Shown in pieces: positions 33,788 to 41,223 of a DNA stretch of 41,767 nucleotides (position 1 is the first letter of the stretch; each line of letters opens with the position of its first letter). The position numbers and the translations under genes are program-made. A model generated the notes under the pieces. That model did not search any database, had not been told where the DNA came from, and saw only the letters and a program-made list of their open reading frames with translations. The DNA is from Glutamicibacter sp. MNS18 (GTDB lineage: Bacteria; Actinomycetota; Actinomycetes; Actinomycetales; Micrococcaceae), in the NCBI RefSeq assembly GCF_026107515.2, contig NZ_JAPCHW010000020.1, forward strand, positions 1 through 41,767. Direction: 5' to 3'.

Positions 33788-34320
33788 GACTGGATTCCTT
33801 GTTGGTGGCTGGCAGGCAGGTCGCCGGGGGCACCGAGCAGTCGTACTCCACCGGACGGGGCAACACGTTCAAGAGTTGCCACCGTTGCGGCATCGATTTG
33901 CCAGCCCTGCTCGGGAGCTTCGTATCCGGCCGGCGTGGCCACGGCATTGATCACCTTTTCGAACGAGGAAGAGGGTGAGAGGATCAGCAGCCAGGTGGCA
34001 CCCTCTTCCGGGGAGGCCTGGAAGGTGTGGGCAACTCCCTTGGGCAGGATGACAAAGTCCCCTGCGGTGCCGATGATCTTCTCCTCTCCTTCCGCCCAGA
34101 AAGCAATGCGGCCCTGGGTGATGAAGAAGATTTCATCATCGTCGTCATGTTCATGCAGCGGAGGTTGCGACGACGGAGCCGCTTGGTAGTGGGCGATATA
34201 GAGTCCGTCGCGAGTCTGCTGACCGGTGGCCAGGGGTTGGACCAGATCGCCCAGGAACCACAGGGATTGGCGTTCCTCCTTGCGAACCAGGTGCACTCTT
34301 TCGGTTGTTTTGGCGTTCAT
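33784..34320 (-). CDS. Cupin-domain protein
   Basis: The 178-residue protein has one clear cupin domain. Motif 1 is PLHEHDDDDEIFFITQG (HxHx4Ex6G) and motif 2 GDFVILPKGVAHTFQ (GX5PxGxxH), so all usual metal ligands (two His, Glu, His) are present. A C-terminal tail of about 45 residues follows. The type resembles quercetin-dioxygenase-like cupins. It may be a metal-dependent dioxygenase or isomerase. AAGGAAGG lies 7 bp before ATG 34320. It is the first gene of the AraC-linked minus-strand operon. Confidence 0.86.
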   Translation of the reverse strand: MNAKTTERVHLVRKEERQSLWFLGDLVQPLATGQQTRDGLYIAHYQAAPSSQPPLHEHDDDDEIFFITQGRIAFWAEGEEKIIGTAGDFVILPKGVAHTFQASPEEGATWLLILSPSSSFEKVINAVATPAGYEAPEQGWQIDAATVATLERVAPSGGVRLLGAPGDLPASHQQGIQS

Positions 34321-34387
34321 GTCAATACCTTCCTTCGATGTGGCAGCGATCACATCCGGAGTCTATTCACGACTTCTCGCCTGCGGA

Positions 34388-34520
34388 TATCCACTTTCTG
34401 TTTCGATGGCCACTTCGTGCATCGGCGCCGGAGGATCCCGGGGCGTTTGAGCCCAGTGCACCGAAAGTGGACACCGGTACACGCAGTGGATAGTCCGCTG
34501 GCCGAGCCAACTCATAGGCT
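34388..34520. promoter_or_regulatory. Divergent promoter region with AGTGGAYA repeats, likely AraC sites
   Basis: An 11-base motif occurs as GAAAGTGGACA at 34463-34473 and as its near-complement TATCCACTTTC at 34388-34398. A shorter copy AGTGGATA lies at 34485-34492. The two plus-strand copies are 19 bp apart, close to the spacing of AraC half-sites. The last copy touches the expected -35 position of a weak TAGGCT -10 (34515-34520) for the flavin reductase. A missing -35 fits an activated promoter. Confidence 0.55.
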
Positions 34521-34583
34521 GGGCGGCACCCGAGGGTGAACTGCACCACCGGGTCCCAGATGCATCGAGCAAGGAGCAAGACC

Positions 34584-35084
34584 ATGACCAGAACCATGAC
34601 CAGCCATACCGTGGACACCCGTGAGCTGCGCAATGCCTTGGGGAGCTTCGCCACCGGGGTTGCCGTCATCACCACCCTTGCTGCGGACGGGACGCCGGTG
34701 GGGGTGACAGCCAATTCCTTTGCCTCGGTGTCCCTTGATCCGCCGATGATTCTGTGGATGCCGGGACGCCACTTGCGTAGTCTCGATCACTTCAGGTCCG
34801 CTGGCAGGTTCGCCGTCAGCGTGCTGGCCAAAGACCAGGCCCCGCTTTCGCGTCGCTTCTCGACCCCCGGGGAGGAAAAGTTCCAGGGCCTGTCGGTGGC
34901 ACAGGGACTGGGCGGCATTCCGCTCATCGAAGATGCCTTGGCCACGTTCGAGGCGAGCACCGCCACCCTGCACGAGGCCGGCGACCATTGCATCATCCTA
35001 GGCAACGTCGAACGCTTCTCGTACCGCGCCGGAGAACCGCTGGTGTTCCACGGCGGAGCCTACTGCGACCTGCTCGCTTCCTGA
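34584..35084 (+). CDS. Flavin reductase (HpaC/NtaB-like)
   Basis: The 166-residue protein belongs to the flavin-reductase-like domain family: LRNALGSFATGVAVITT, then GVTANSFASVSLDPPMILW, FAVSVLAKDQ and the late FHGGAYCDL. It reduces FMN or FAD with NAD(P)H and passes it to a partner oxygenase. AAGGAG is 7 bp before ATG 34584; the earlier ATG at 34536 has no site. It is divergent from the cupin/NTF2/monooxygenase/esterase operon across a 263-bp region with AraC-type repeats. The monooxygenase at 32107 is the natural partner. Confidence 0.9.
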   Translation: MTRTMTSHTVDTRELRNALGSFATGVAVITTLAADGTPVGVTANSFASVSLDPPMILWMPGRHLRSLDHFRSAGRFAVSVLAKDQAPLSRRFSTPGEEKFQGLSVAQGLGGIPLIEDALATFEASTATLHEAGDHCIILGNVERFSYRAGEPLVFHGGAYCDLLAS

Positions 35085-35328
35085 GGTTCCATAAGCACGG
35101 ACGGCACGTCACCACACGACACCGGCGGCTAGGCCGCATCTGTCAATTCACCGTTTCAGGTACCCGAATCCACGCATCCGTGAAACTGCACAATATCCCT
35201 CATACTTCCCCCGGCCCAGGACCCCGTGTTCGCCCAGTGGCGCAGCAACAGCCATCCGAAGCTGGAACCCAGCTGTGCACTTTGTGGGAAGGCGCCACTC
35301 TCCCCTGCCCAGAGAATCATTCGGTGGC

Positions 35329-35334
35329 TACACT
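35329..35334 (+). promoter_or_regulatory. -10 element of a probable leaderless gene
   Basis: TACACT lies 7 bp before ATG 35342, and no Shine-Dalgarno sequence precedes that ATG. The spacing equals that of TATAGT before the gene at 14898. Both are consistent with leaderless mRNAs, which are common in actinobacteria. Confidence 0.4.
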
Positions 35335-35341
35335 CGGCAGT

Positions 35342-35773
35342 ATGGCCAGAATTTCTCGCTCACAGTCACCCGGCCTGCTTCGCACGGCCCTTGTCCTGTT
35401 GCCCTGCGCACTGTTACTCGCGGCATGCAGCTCAACCCCGGTCAGCGACGAACGCTTCAGGGGACTGCCCGACGGCATGGAGGGTGAGCAGCAAATGGAC
35501 GCTCCCCTTGTCCAATGGAAAAACAAGCCTCAGTCCATCACGGTGACCACGTGGGGCTCTTCCTCGTGCCCGCCGGATGCCACCGACCTGGAATTGGGTG
35601 CGGAGAACAACCTGACCATCTATTTCGAATCCGAGACCGAGGGCGCCTGCACCGCGGACCTCGCCCCGACCACCCACGTCTTCACGCTGCCCGATGATGC
35701 CCAGCATTCGCCGCTGACGGTCAGGATCAACTCAGATGGCGTCACCAGTCCCGACCGGCATGTCCTGGACTAG
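35342..35773 (+). CDS. Small lipoprotein of unknown function
   Basis: The 143-residue product has a type II signal peptide: basic start ARISRSQ, hydrophobic TALVLLPCALLLAAC with lipobox LAAC, and the lipidated Cys near residue 29. The mature part is acidic, with one Cys in SSSCPPDATDLELG and one in EGACTADLAPTTH that may form a disulfide. It is likely anchored outside the membrane. The frame is open far upstream to 34988, but that part lies over the flavin reductase and has no signal peptide. The family is not recognised. Confidence 0.78.
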   Translation: MARISRSQSPGLLRTALVLLPCALLLAACSSTPVSDERFRGLPDGMEGEQQMDAPLVQWKNKPQSITVTTWGSSSCPPDATDLELGAENNLTIYFESETEGACTADLAPTTHVFTLPDDAQHSPLTVRINSDGVTSPDRHVLD

Positions 35774-35881
35774 CAGCTCCGGCTCTGATATGCACCCTTA
35801 GCCGAAGATCCCTCGCGGGCAAGCCACCCCAGTTACCGGTTGGCCCCGCAAGCCCCGGATTGCCGGCGCGGCTCACCGTTG

Positions 35882-35920
35882 CCCCGGGGCAAGGTGTGCC
35901 TCACGTACCCCGGGACAAGG
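35882..35920 (+). repeat. 13-bp direct repeat and palindrome upstream of the homoprotocatechuate operon
   Basis: CCCCGGGGCAAGG (35882-35894) recurs as CCCCGGGACAAGG (35908-35920), 26 bp apart with one mismatch. The first copy is also part of the perfect palindrome TTGCCCCGGGGCAA (35879-35892). They lie 27-65 bp upstream of the -35 element at 35947. An upstream activator site is possible. The remaining 35774-35946 sequence shows no gene. Confidence 0.5.
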
Positions 35921-35946
35921 CCACATTAATTGGAAACCAGCAGCAC

Positions 35947-35989
35947 TTGACACCCACTGAGATTCGGAGCACACTAGATCGTATACGAT
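35947..35989 (+). promoter_or_regulatory. Promoter and GntR/FCD-type operator of the homoprotocatechuate operon
   Basis: TTGACA (35947-35952) is a consensus -35. A -10 is weak, the best being CACACT at 35970-35975 with a 17-bp spacer. The perfect palindrome ATCGTATACGAT (35978-35989) lies at the expected transcription start. Its GTATAC core is typical of FCD-family GntR operators. The GntR gene in the same operon is the likely repressor. Confidence 0.68.
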
Positions 35990-36017
35990 TTGATGTACGA
36001 CGGAAGTGGGAGAATCA

Positions 36018-37520
36018 ATGAGCACCTCGGTTTCGGTGGACGAGACAACCTTCAGCCAGGCAGGTAAGGTCCTGGCCGTTCACCTGTCCTACGCCTCGCG
36101 GGCGGCGCAGCGCGGACGCACCCCGAAGTTCCCCAGCTACTTCATGAAGGCCTCCTCCTCCCTGGCTGTCTCCGGCTCCACCGTGGAGCGCCCGGCCGGC
36201 ACCGAACTGCTCGCCTTCGAAGGCGAGATCGCCCTGATCATCGGCAAACCGGCCCGCCGTGTCTCGGTGGAGGACGCCTGGGGCCACGTAGGCCAGGTCA
36301 CCGCCGCCAACGACCTGGGGGTGCATGACATCAAGTACGCCGACAAGGGTTCGAACATCCGTTCCAAGTCCGGCGACGGCTACACCCCGATGGGCCCTGC
36401 TTCCCTGGATGCCGCCGTGCTCGACCCGGCCAAGCTGCGCGTGCAGACCTGGGTCAACGGCCAGCTGGTCCAGGATGCCGATACCTCGGAGTTGCTCTTC
36501 TCCTTCGCCCAGATCGTCGCCGACCTGTCCCAGCAGATGACCCTGCTGCCCGGGGATGTCATCCTCACCGGCACCCCGGCCGGCTCCTCGGTCTTCTTCC
36601 CCGGCGATGTGGTCGAGGTGGAGGTCACCGACCTGCTCACCGGCAACAGCACCGGCAAGTTGAAGACCACCGCGGTGGAGGGCAGCGCCGGCTTCGCCTC
36701 CTTCGGCAACCAGCCCAAGGTCACCGAGAAGGACAAGGAAGACGCCTATGGCGACCGCGATTCGGCCGGCCTGGACCCGGTGATCACCGGCAAGTCCGTG
36801 CTCACCGACGAGGTCCGCGCCAAGCTGGAGGCCGTAGCCACCGCCACCATCTCCGCCACCCTGCGCAAGCTGGGACTGAACAACGTGAACATCGAGGTGC
36901 CCGGATCCACCAAGGGCATGCAGCGCGTGATCGGCACCGCCCGCACCCTGCGGTACGTCCCGAACCGCGAGGACCTGTTCAAGGCCCACGGCGGCGGCTA
37001 CAACACGCAGAAGCAGTCCATCGACTCGCTCGGTGACGGGGAGATCCTGGTCATGGAGGCCCGCGGGGAGACCGGTTCGGCCACCCTGGGTGACATCCTG
37101 GCCCTGCGCGCCCACACCCTGGGCGCGGCCGGCATCATCACCGACGGCGGCGTACGCGATCTGGCGGCAGTCTCCGGGCTGGAAATCCCGGTGTTCTACA
37201 ACGGCGCCCACCCGGCCGTACTCGGACGCAAGCACGTGGCCTGGGACAAGGACCTGACCGTGGCCTGCGGCGGGGTCACCGTGCAGCCCGGGGACGTGAT
37301 CGTGGCCGACTCCGACGGCATCGTGGTCATCCCGCCGCACCTGGTCGAACAGGTCGCCAACGAGGCCATGGCCACCGAGAGCTCGGATGAGTTCATCTTC
37401 GCCATGGTCCAGCGCGGGCACATCATCGAGGGCCTGTTCCCGATGAATGCCGAGTGGAAGGCCAAGTACAACGCCTGGCAGGAAGCCGGCTCACCCGACC
37501 TGGCCACCTGGGACGTCTAA
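36018..37520 (+). CDS. FAH-RraA fusion: HpaG-like isomerase/decarboxylase plus RraA-like (class II pyruvate aldolase) domain
   Basis: The 500-residue protein has two enzymes in one chain. Residues about 15-235 are a fumarylacetoacetate hydrolase (FAH) domain, with the metal-binding Glu pair in LLAFEGEIALIIGKPARRV, then VTAANDLGVHDIKYADKG and LLPGDVILTGTPAGS. This is the fold of HpaG/HpcE, which decarboxylates and isomerises in homoprotocatechuate breakdown. Residues about 258-490 are RraA-like, with GDILALRAHTLGAAG and TDGGVRDLAAVSGLEIPVF, carrying the Arg-Asp pair (380-381) of HMG/CHA-type aldolases. The usual HpaG has two FAH copies instead. GGGAG lies 6 bp before ATG 36018. The C-terminal half may replace the HpaI aldolase. 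Confidence 0.88.
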   Translation: MSTSVSVDETTFSQAGKVLAVHLSYASRAAQRGRTPKFPSYFMKASSSLAVSGSTVERPAGTELLAFEGEIALIIGKPARRVSVEDAWGHVGQVTAANDLGVHDIKYADKGSNIRSKSGDGYTPMGPASLDAAVLDPAKLRVQTWVNGQLVQDADTSELLFSFAQIVADLSQQMTLLPGDVILTGTPAGSSVFFPGDVVEVEVTDLLTGNSTGKLKTTAVEGSAGFASFGNQPKVTEKDKEDAYGDRDSAGLDPVITGKSVLTDEVRAKLEAVATATISATLRKLGLNNVNIEVPGSTKGMQRVIGTARTLRYVPNREDLFKAHGGGYNTQKQSIDSLGDGEILVMEARGETGSATLGDILALRAHTLGAAGIITDGGVRDLAAVSGLEIPVFYNGAHPAVLGRKHVAWDKDLTVACGGVTVQPGDVIVADSDGIVVIPPHLVEQVANEAMATESSDEFIFAMVQRGHIIEGLFPMNAEWKAKYNAWQEAGSPDLATWDV

Positions 37521-38179
37521 TGAGCCCGTCCAAGTCCGAAGCGGCCTACGCGCTGGTCTCCGAACGGATCGGTAACGGGGCCTACTCCCCCGGCTATCGA
37601 CTCGTGCTGGGGACCATCGCCGAGGAACTGGGTTGCTCGGTGGTCCCGGTGCGCGAGGCCATTCGGCGCCTGGAAGCCGAGGGCCTGGTGAACTTCACCC
37701 GCAATGTCGGGGCGACCGTGGCCCAGGTGGATGGCACCTTGTACCTGCACACCATGCAGACCCTGACGATCATCGAACCGGCGGCCACCGCCCTGGCCGC
37801 CCCGCTGATCGATGAGCGGATGCGGGCCGAGGCCCACCGGATCAATGACCAGATGCGCCAGTGCCTGGCGGCGTTCGACCCGGTGGCCTTCACCGAACTG
37901 AATACCGAATTCCACAGGTTGCTGTACTGCCAGTGCCCGAACCCGCACATCCTGGACCTGGTCCAGCGCGGGTGGCGGCGGCTGGCGGCCATGCGCGCCT
38001 CCTCCTTCTCGCATATCCCGCACCGGGCCGCGCAGTCCGTCGAGGAGCACCAGCACCTGCTGGAACTGCTTGATGACAACGCCAGCGCAGCGCAGATCGA
38101 GCAGGCGGCCCGGGCCCACCGGACCAATACGCTCAATGCGTACCTCAAGGCCGCGGGCATGGAGCCCTCGGCCATCTGA
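37520..38179 (+). CDS. GntR-family (FCD) transcriptional regulator
   Basis: The 219-residue regulator has an N-terminal GntR winged helix (about 5-70): YALVSERIGNGAYSPGYRL, TIAEELGCSVVPVREAIRRLEAEGLV. The C-terminal FCD domain (about 80-210) has the His/Asp ligand pattern in LNTEFHRLLY and EEHQHLLELL. It starts within the stop of the fusion gene (TAATG), so translation is coupled. Position inside the operon suggests autoregulation by a pathway intermediate through the GTATAC palindrome at 35978-35989. Confidence 0.9.
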   Translation: MSPSKSEAAYALVSERIGNGAYSPGYRLVLGTIAEELGCSVVPVREAIRRLEAEGLVNFTRNVGATVAQVDGTLYLHTMQTLTIIEPAATALAAPLIDERMRAEAHRINDQMRQCLAAFDPVAFTELNTEFHRLLYCQCPNPHILDLVQRGWRRLAAMRASSFSHIPHRAAQSVEEHQHLLELLDDNASAAQIEQAARAHRTNTLNAYLKAAGMEPSAI

Positions 38180-38220
38180 CAACCACCTACGATTTCCTTC
38201 ACCCGAAAGGTAGATACTGA

Positions 38221-39726
38221 ATGAGCAAGCACTTTGTCCCGGAGAACCTGCCGAGCAAGATCCAGCACTACATCAACGGCGAATTCGTCGACTCGATCGG
38301 CGGCGAGACCTTCGAGGTCCTGGATCCGGTGACCAACAAGCCCTACGTGAACGCCGCCGCCGGCCAGAAGGCTGACATCGACGCCGCGGTCGCCGCCGCC
38401 ACCGAGGCCTTCAAGAACGGCCCATGGCCGAAGATGAAGCCGCGCGAGCGCGCCAACGTGTTGTACAAGATCGCCGACGCCGTGGTGGCCCAGCAGGACC
38501 GCCTGGCCGAGATGGAAACCTTCGACACCGGCCTGCCGATCACCCAGGCCAAGGGCCAGGCCCAGCGTGCCGCGGAGAACTTCCGCTTCTTCGCCGACCT
38601 GATCGTCGCCCAGCACGATACCGCGCTGAAGGTTCCCGGCACCCAGCTGAACTACGTGAACCGCAAGCCGATCGGCGTGGCCGGGCTGATCACCCCGTGG
38701 AACACCCCGTTCATGCTCGAATCCTGGAAGCTGGCCCCCTCGATCGCCTCGGGCTGCACCGTGGTGCTCAAGCCAGCCGAGTTCACCCCGCTCTCCGCTT
38801 CGCTGTGGGCCACCATCTTCGAGGAGGCCGGACTGCCCAAGGGCGTGTTCAACCTGGTCAACGGCATGGGTGAGGAAGCCGGCGACGCACTGGTCAAGCA
38901 CCCGGACGTGCCGCTGATCTCCTTCACCGGCGAATCCTCCACCGGCCAGCTGATCTTCCGCAACTGCGCCGAGAACCTCAAGGGCATGAGCATGGAGCTG
39001 GGCGGCAAGTCCCCGGCCATCGTCTTCGACGACGCCGACTTCGATGCGGCCATCGACTCCACCCTGTTCGGCGTATTCTCACTGAACGGCGAACGCTGCA
39101 CCGCCGGTAGCCGCATCCTGGTCCAGCGCGGCATCTACGAGAAGTTCGTCGAAACCTACGCGGCGCGTGCCAAGAACATCAAGGTCGGCGACCCGCACGA
39201 TCCGGCCACCCAGGTCGGCGCGCTGGTCCACCCGGAGCACTACGACAAGGTCATGAGCTACGTGGAGATCGGCAAGTCCGAGGGCCGCCTGGTCGCCGGT
39301 GGCGGACGCCCGGAGAACCTGCCCGAGGGCCAGGAGAACGGCTCCTACGTCGCCCCGACCGTGTTCGCCGATGTGTCCCCTGATGCCCGGATCTTCCAGG
39401 AGGAGATCTTCGGACCGGTGGTGGCCATCACCCCGTTCGACACCGACGAGGAGGCCCTGGAATTGGCGAACAACACCCGCTACGGGCTGGCCGCCTACGT
39501 GTGGACCAATGACCTGAAGCGGGCCCACAACTTCGCCCAGGACATCGAGGCCGGCATGGTGTGGCTCAACTCCCACAACGTGCGCGACCTGCGCAGCCCG
39601 TTCGGCGGCGTAAAGGCCTCGGGCCTGGGCCACGAGGGCGGCTACCGTTCGATCGACTTCTACACCGACCAGCAGGCCGTGCACATCACCCTGGGCGACG
39701 TGCACACCCCGAAGTTCGGCGCCTAA
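38221..39726 (+). CDS. hpaE: 5-carboxymethyl-2-hydroxymuconate semialdehyde dehydrogenase
   Basis: The 501-residue aldehyde dehydrogenase oxidises the ring-cleavage product of HpaD with NAD+. Family motifs are GLITPWNTPFMLESWKLAP, VVLKPAEFTPLSA, the general-base Glu in MSMELGGKSPAIVF and the catalytic Cys in FSLNGERCTAGSRILV, followed by QEEIFGPVVAITPF. It ends GGYRSIDFYTDQQAVHITLG, close to HpaE/HpcC proteins. AAAGG lies 10 bp before ATG. It is 41 bp behind the GntR gene and 34 bp before hpaD. Confidence 0.93.
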   Translation: MSKHFVPENLPSKIQHYINGEFVDSIGGETFEVLDPVTNKPYVNAAAGQKADIDAAVAAATEAFKNGPWPKMKPRERANVLYKIADAVVAQQDRLAEMETFDTGLPITQAKGQAQRAAENFRFFADLIVAQHDTALKVPGTQLNYVNRKPIGVAGLITPWNTPFMLESWKLAPSIASGCTVVLKPAEFTPLSASLWATIFEEAGLPKGVFNLVNGMGEEAGDALVKHPDVPLISFTGESSTGQLIFRNCAENLKGMSMELGGKSPAIVFDDADFDAAIDSTLFGVFSLNGERCTAGSRILVQRGIYEKFVETYAARAKNIKVGDPHDPATQVGALVHPEHYDKVMSYVEIGKSEGRLVAGGGRPENLPEGQENGSYVAPTVFADVSPDARIFQEEIFGPVVAITPFDTDEEALELANNTRYGLAAYVWTNDLKRAHNFAQDIEAGMVWLNSHNVRDLRSPFGGVKASGLGHEGGYRSIDFYTDQQAVHITLGDVHTPKFGA

Positions 39727-39760
39727 CCACTAACATTCCTGCTTGCAAAGGAGCAACATC

Positions 39761-40858
39761 ATGAGCAACGAAATCCCCAAGCCATCGGTTCCAGCCCCGG
39801 ATATCCTGCGCTGCGCCTATGCCGAACTGGTGGTCACCGATCTGGCCAAGTCCCGCAACTTCTACGTGGACGTCCTGGGCCTACACGTGAGCTACGAGGA
39901 CGATCAGCAGATCTACCTGCGCTCTTTCGAGGAATTCATCCACCACAACCTGGTGCTCACCAAGGGCCCGGTTGCCGCACTGAAGGCCATGGCCTTCCGC
40001 GTGCGCTCGACCGAGGAAGTGGATGCCGCCGAGGCCTACTACAAGGAACTGGGCTGCCGCACCGAACGCCGCAAGGAAGGCTTCGTACGCGGCATCGGCG
40101 ATTCGGTGCGTGTGGAGGACCCGCTGGGCTTCCCGTACGAGTTCTTCTTCGAGACCACCCACGTCGAACGCCTGCACATGCGCTACGACCTGTACTCGGC
40201 CGGCGAACTGGTGCGCCTGGACCACTTCAACCAGGTGACCCCGGATGTGCCGCGCGGCCGCAAGTACCTAGAGGACCTGGGCTTCCGCGTCACCGAGGAC
40301 ATCCAGGATGACGAGGGCACCACCTACGCCGCCTGGATGCACCGCAAGGGCACCGTGCACGACACCGCCCTGACCGGCGGCAACGGCCCGCGCCTGCACC
40401 ACGTGGCCTTCTCCACGCACGAGAAGCACAACATCATCCAGATCTGCGACAAGATGGGCGCCCTGCGCATCTCCGACCGGATCGAGCGCGGCCCGGGCCG
40501 CCACGGTGTGTCCAACGCGTTCTACCTGTACATCCTGGATCCGGATGACCACCGCATCGAGATCTACACCCAGGACTACTACACCGGGGATCCGGATAAC
40601 CCGACCATCACCTGGAACGTGCACGATAACCAGCGCCGTGACTGGTGGGGCAACCCGGTTGTACCTTCCTGGTACACCGAGGCCTCGAAGGTGCTGGATC
40701 TTGACGGCAACGTTCAGGAAGTCATCGAACGCACCGATGATTCCGAACTGGAAGTCACCATCGGCGCCGACGGCTTCTCCTACACCCGTGCCGGGGACGA
40801 GGACGGCTCGTACCACGGCCAGGCCTCGAAGGGCTTCAAGCTGGGCAACCAGCTCTAG
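39761..40858 (+). CDS. hpaD: Homoprotocatechuate (3,4-dihydroxyphenylacetate) 2,3-dioxygenase
   Basis: This extradiol dioxygenase opens the ring of 3,4-dihydroxyphenylacetate. The 365-residue length equals that of the Brevibacterium fuscum (Fe) and Arthrobacter globiformis MndD (Mn) enzymes. The metal ligands fall at the known positions: His155 (RLDHFNQV), His214 (LHHVAF), Glu267 (HRIEIYT). Trp192, the acid-base His200 (GTVHD) and Tyr257 are also at the same numbers. Fe versus Mn use cannot be read from these residues. AAAGGAG lies 7 bp before ATG 39761; the earlier in-frame ATG at 39743 has no site. A strong terminator follows. Confidence 0.96.
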   Translation: MSNEIPKPSVPAPDILRCAYAELVVTDLAKSRNFYVDVLGLHVSYEDDQQIYLRSFEEFIHHNLVLTKGPVAALKAMAFRVRSTEEVDAAEAYYKELGCRTERRKEGFVRGIGDSVRVEDPLGFPYEFFFETTHVERLHMRYDLYSAGELVRLDHFNQVTPDVPRGRKYLEDLGFRVTEDIQDDEGTTYAAWMHRKGTVHDTALTGGNGPRLHHVAFSTHEKHNIIQICDKMGALRISDRIERGPGRHGVSNAFYLYILDPDDHRIEIYTQDYYTGDPDNPTITWNVHDNQRRDWWGNPVVPSWYTEASKVLDLDGNVQEVIERTDDSELEVTIGADGFSYTRAGDEDGSYHGQASKGFKLGNQL

Positions 40859-40881
40859 ACCCCCGAACGACCAGCATCAGT

Positions 40882-40938
40882 CCGGTGCGGCATCACAAGG
40901 TTCTTCCCTGATCCTTGTAGTGCCGCACCGGGCTTTTG
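40882..40938 (+). terminator. Strong intrinsic terminator after hpaD
   Basis: The arms 40882-40900 and 40913-40931 pair over 19 positions with two mismatches; the outer 11 bp (CCGGTGCGGCA with TGCCGCACCGG) are perfect. The loop is 12 bases and the stem is followed by GCTTTT. It lies 23 bp behind the hpaD stop. Confidence 0.88.
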
Positions 40939-40984
40939 CCTTATCCAGAGCAGCAGGACACTGCTATTCGTCCCCCGGCTTACC

Positions 40985-40990
40985 TACAAT
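40985..40990 (+). promoter_or_regulatory. -10 element upstream of the small protein gene
   Basis: TACAAT lies 17 bp before ATG 41008, with an AGGAGG ribosome-binding site between them. No good -35 is seen 17 bp upstream. Confidence 0.4.
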
Positions 40991-41007
40991 CGAGACAGGA
41001 GGCAATC

Positions 41008-41223
41008 ATGGGTACCGATCGATCCAAGAACATCGAGATCCGCAGCAGCGAGGGTCATGTGGAGATCGTCGGTATGGACGAAGCCGATGTCGCCGAGGCC
41101 ATTGAGCTGTTCAGATTGGTCCGCCTCCGGCAAGCCGGTGCCCGCAACGCACTATCCGACCATGCTTCACGGGTCATGATTGACCAGGTCAGTACGTTGA
41201 TGCCACGGGATTCGCAGCGCTAA
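41008..41223 (+). CDS. Small hypothetical protein (71 aa)
   Basis: A strong AGGAGG is 5 bp before ATG 41008, and TACAAT is placed as a -10. The product has a short beta-like start (KNIEIRSSEGHVEIVGMD), then an acidic helix EADVAEAIELFRLVRL and a helix SRVMIDQVSTL. It is soluble, with no Cys. I do not recognise the family. It has no operon partner; a terminator lies before it and an IS-type element behind it. Confidence 0.68.
   Translation: MGTDRSKNIEIRSSEGHVEIVGMDEADVAEAIELFRLVRLRQAGARNALSDHASRVMIDQVSTLMPRDSQR

Noticed and set aside
36015-37421. 468-codon minus-strand open frame
   Set aside because: It is the antisense frame of the GC-rich FAH-RraA gene, rich in Gly, Val and His. The plus strand has clear domains.
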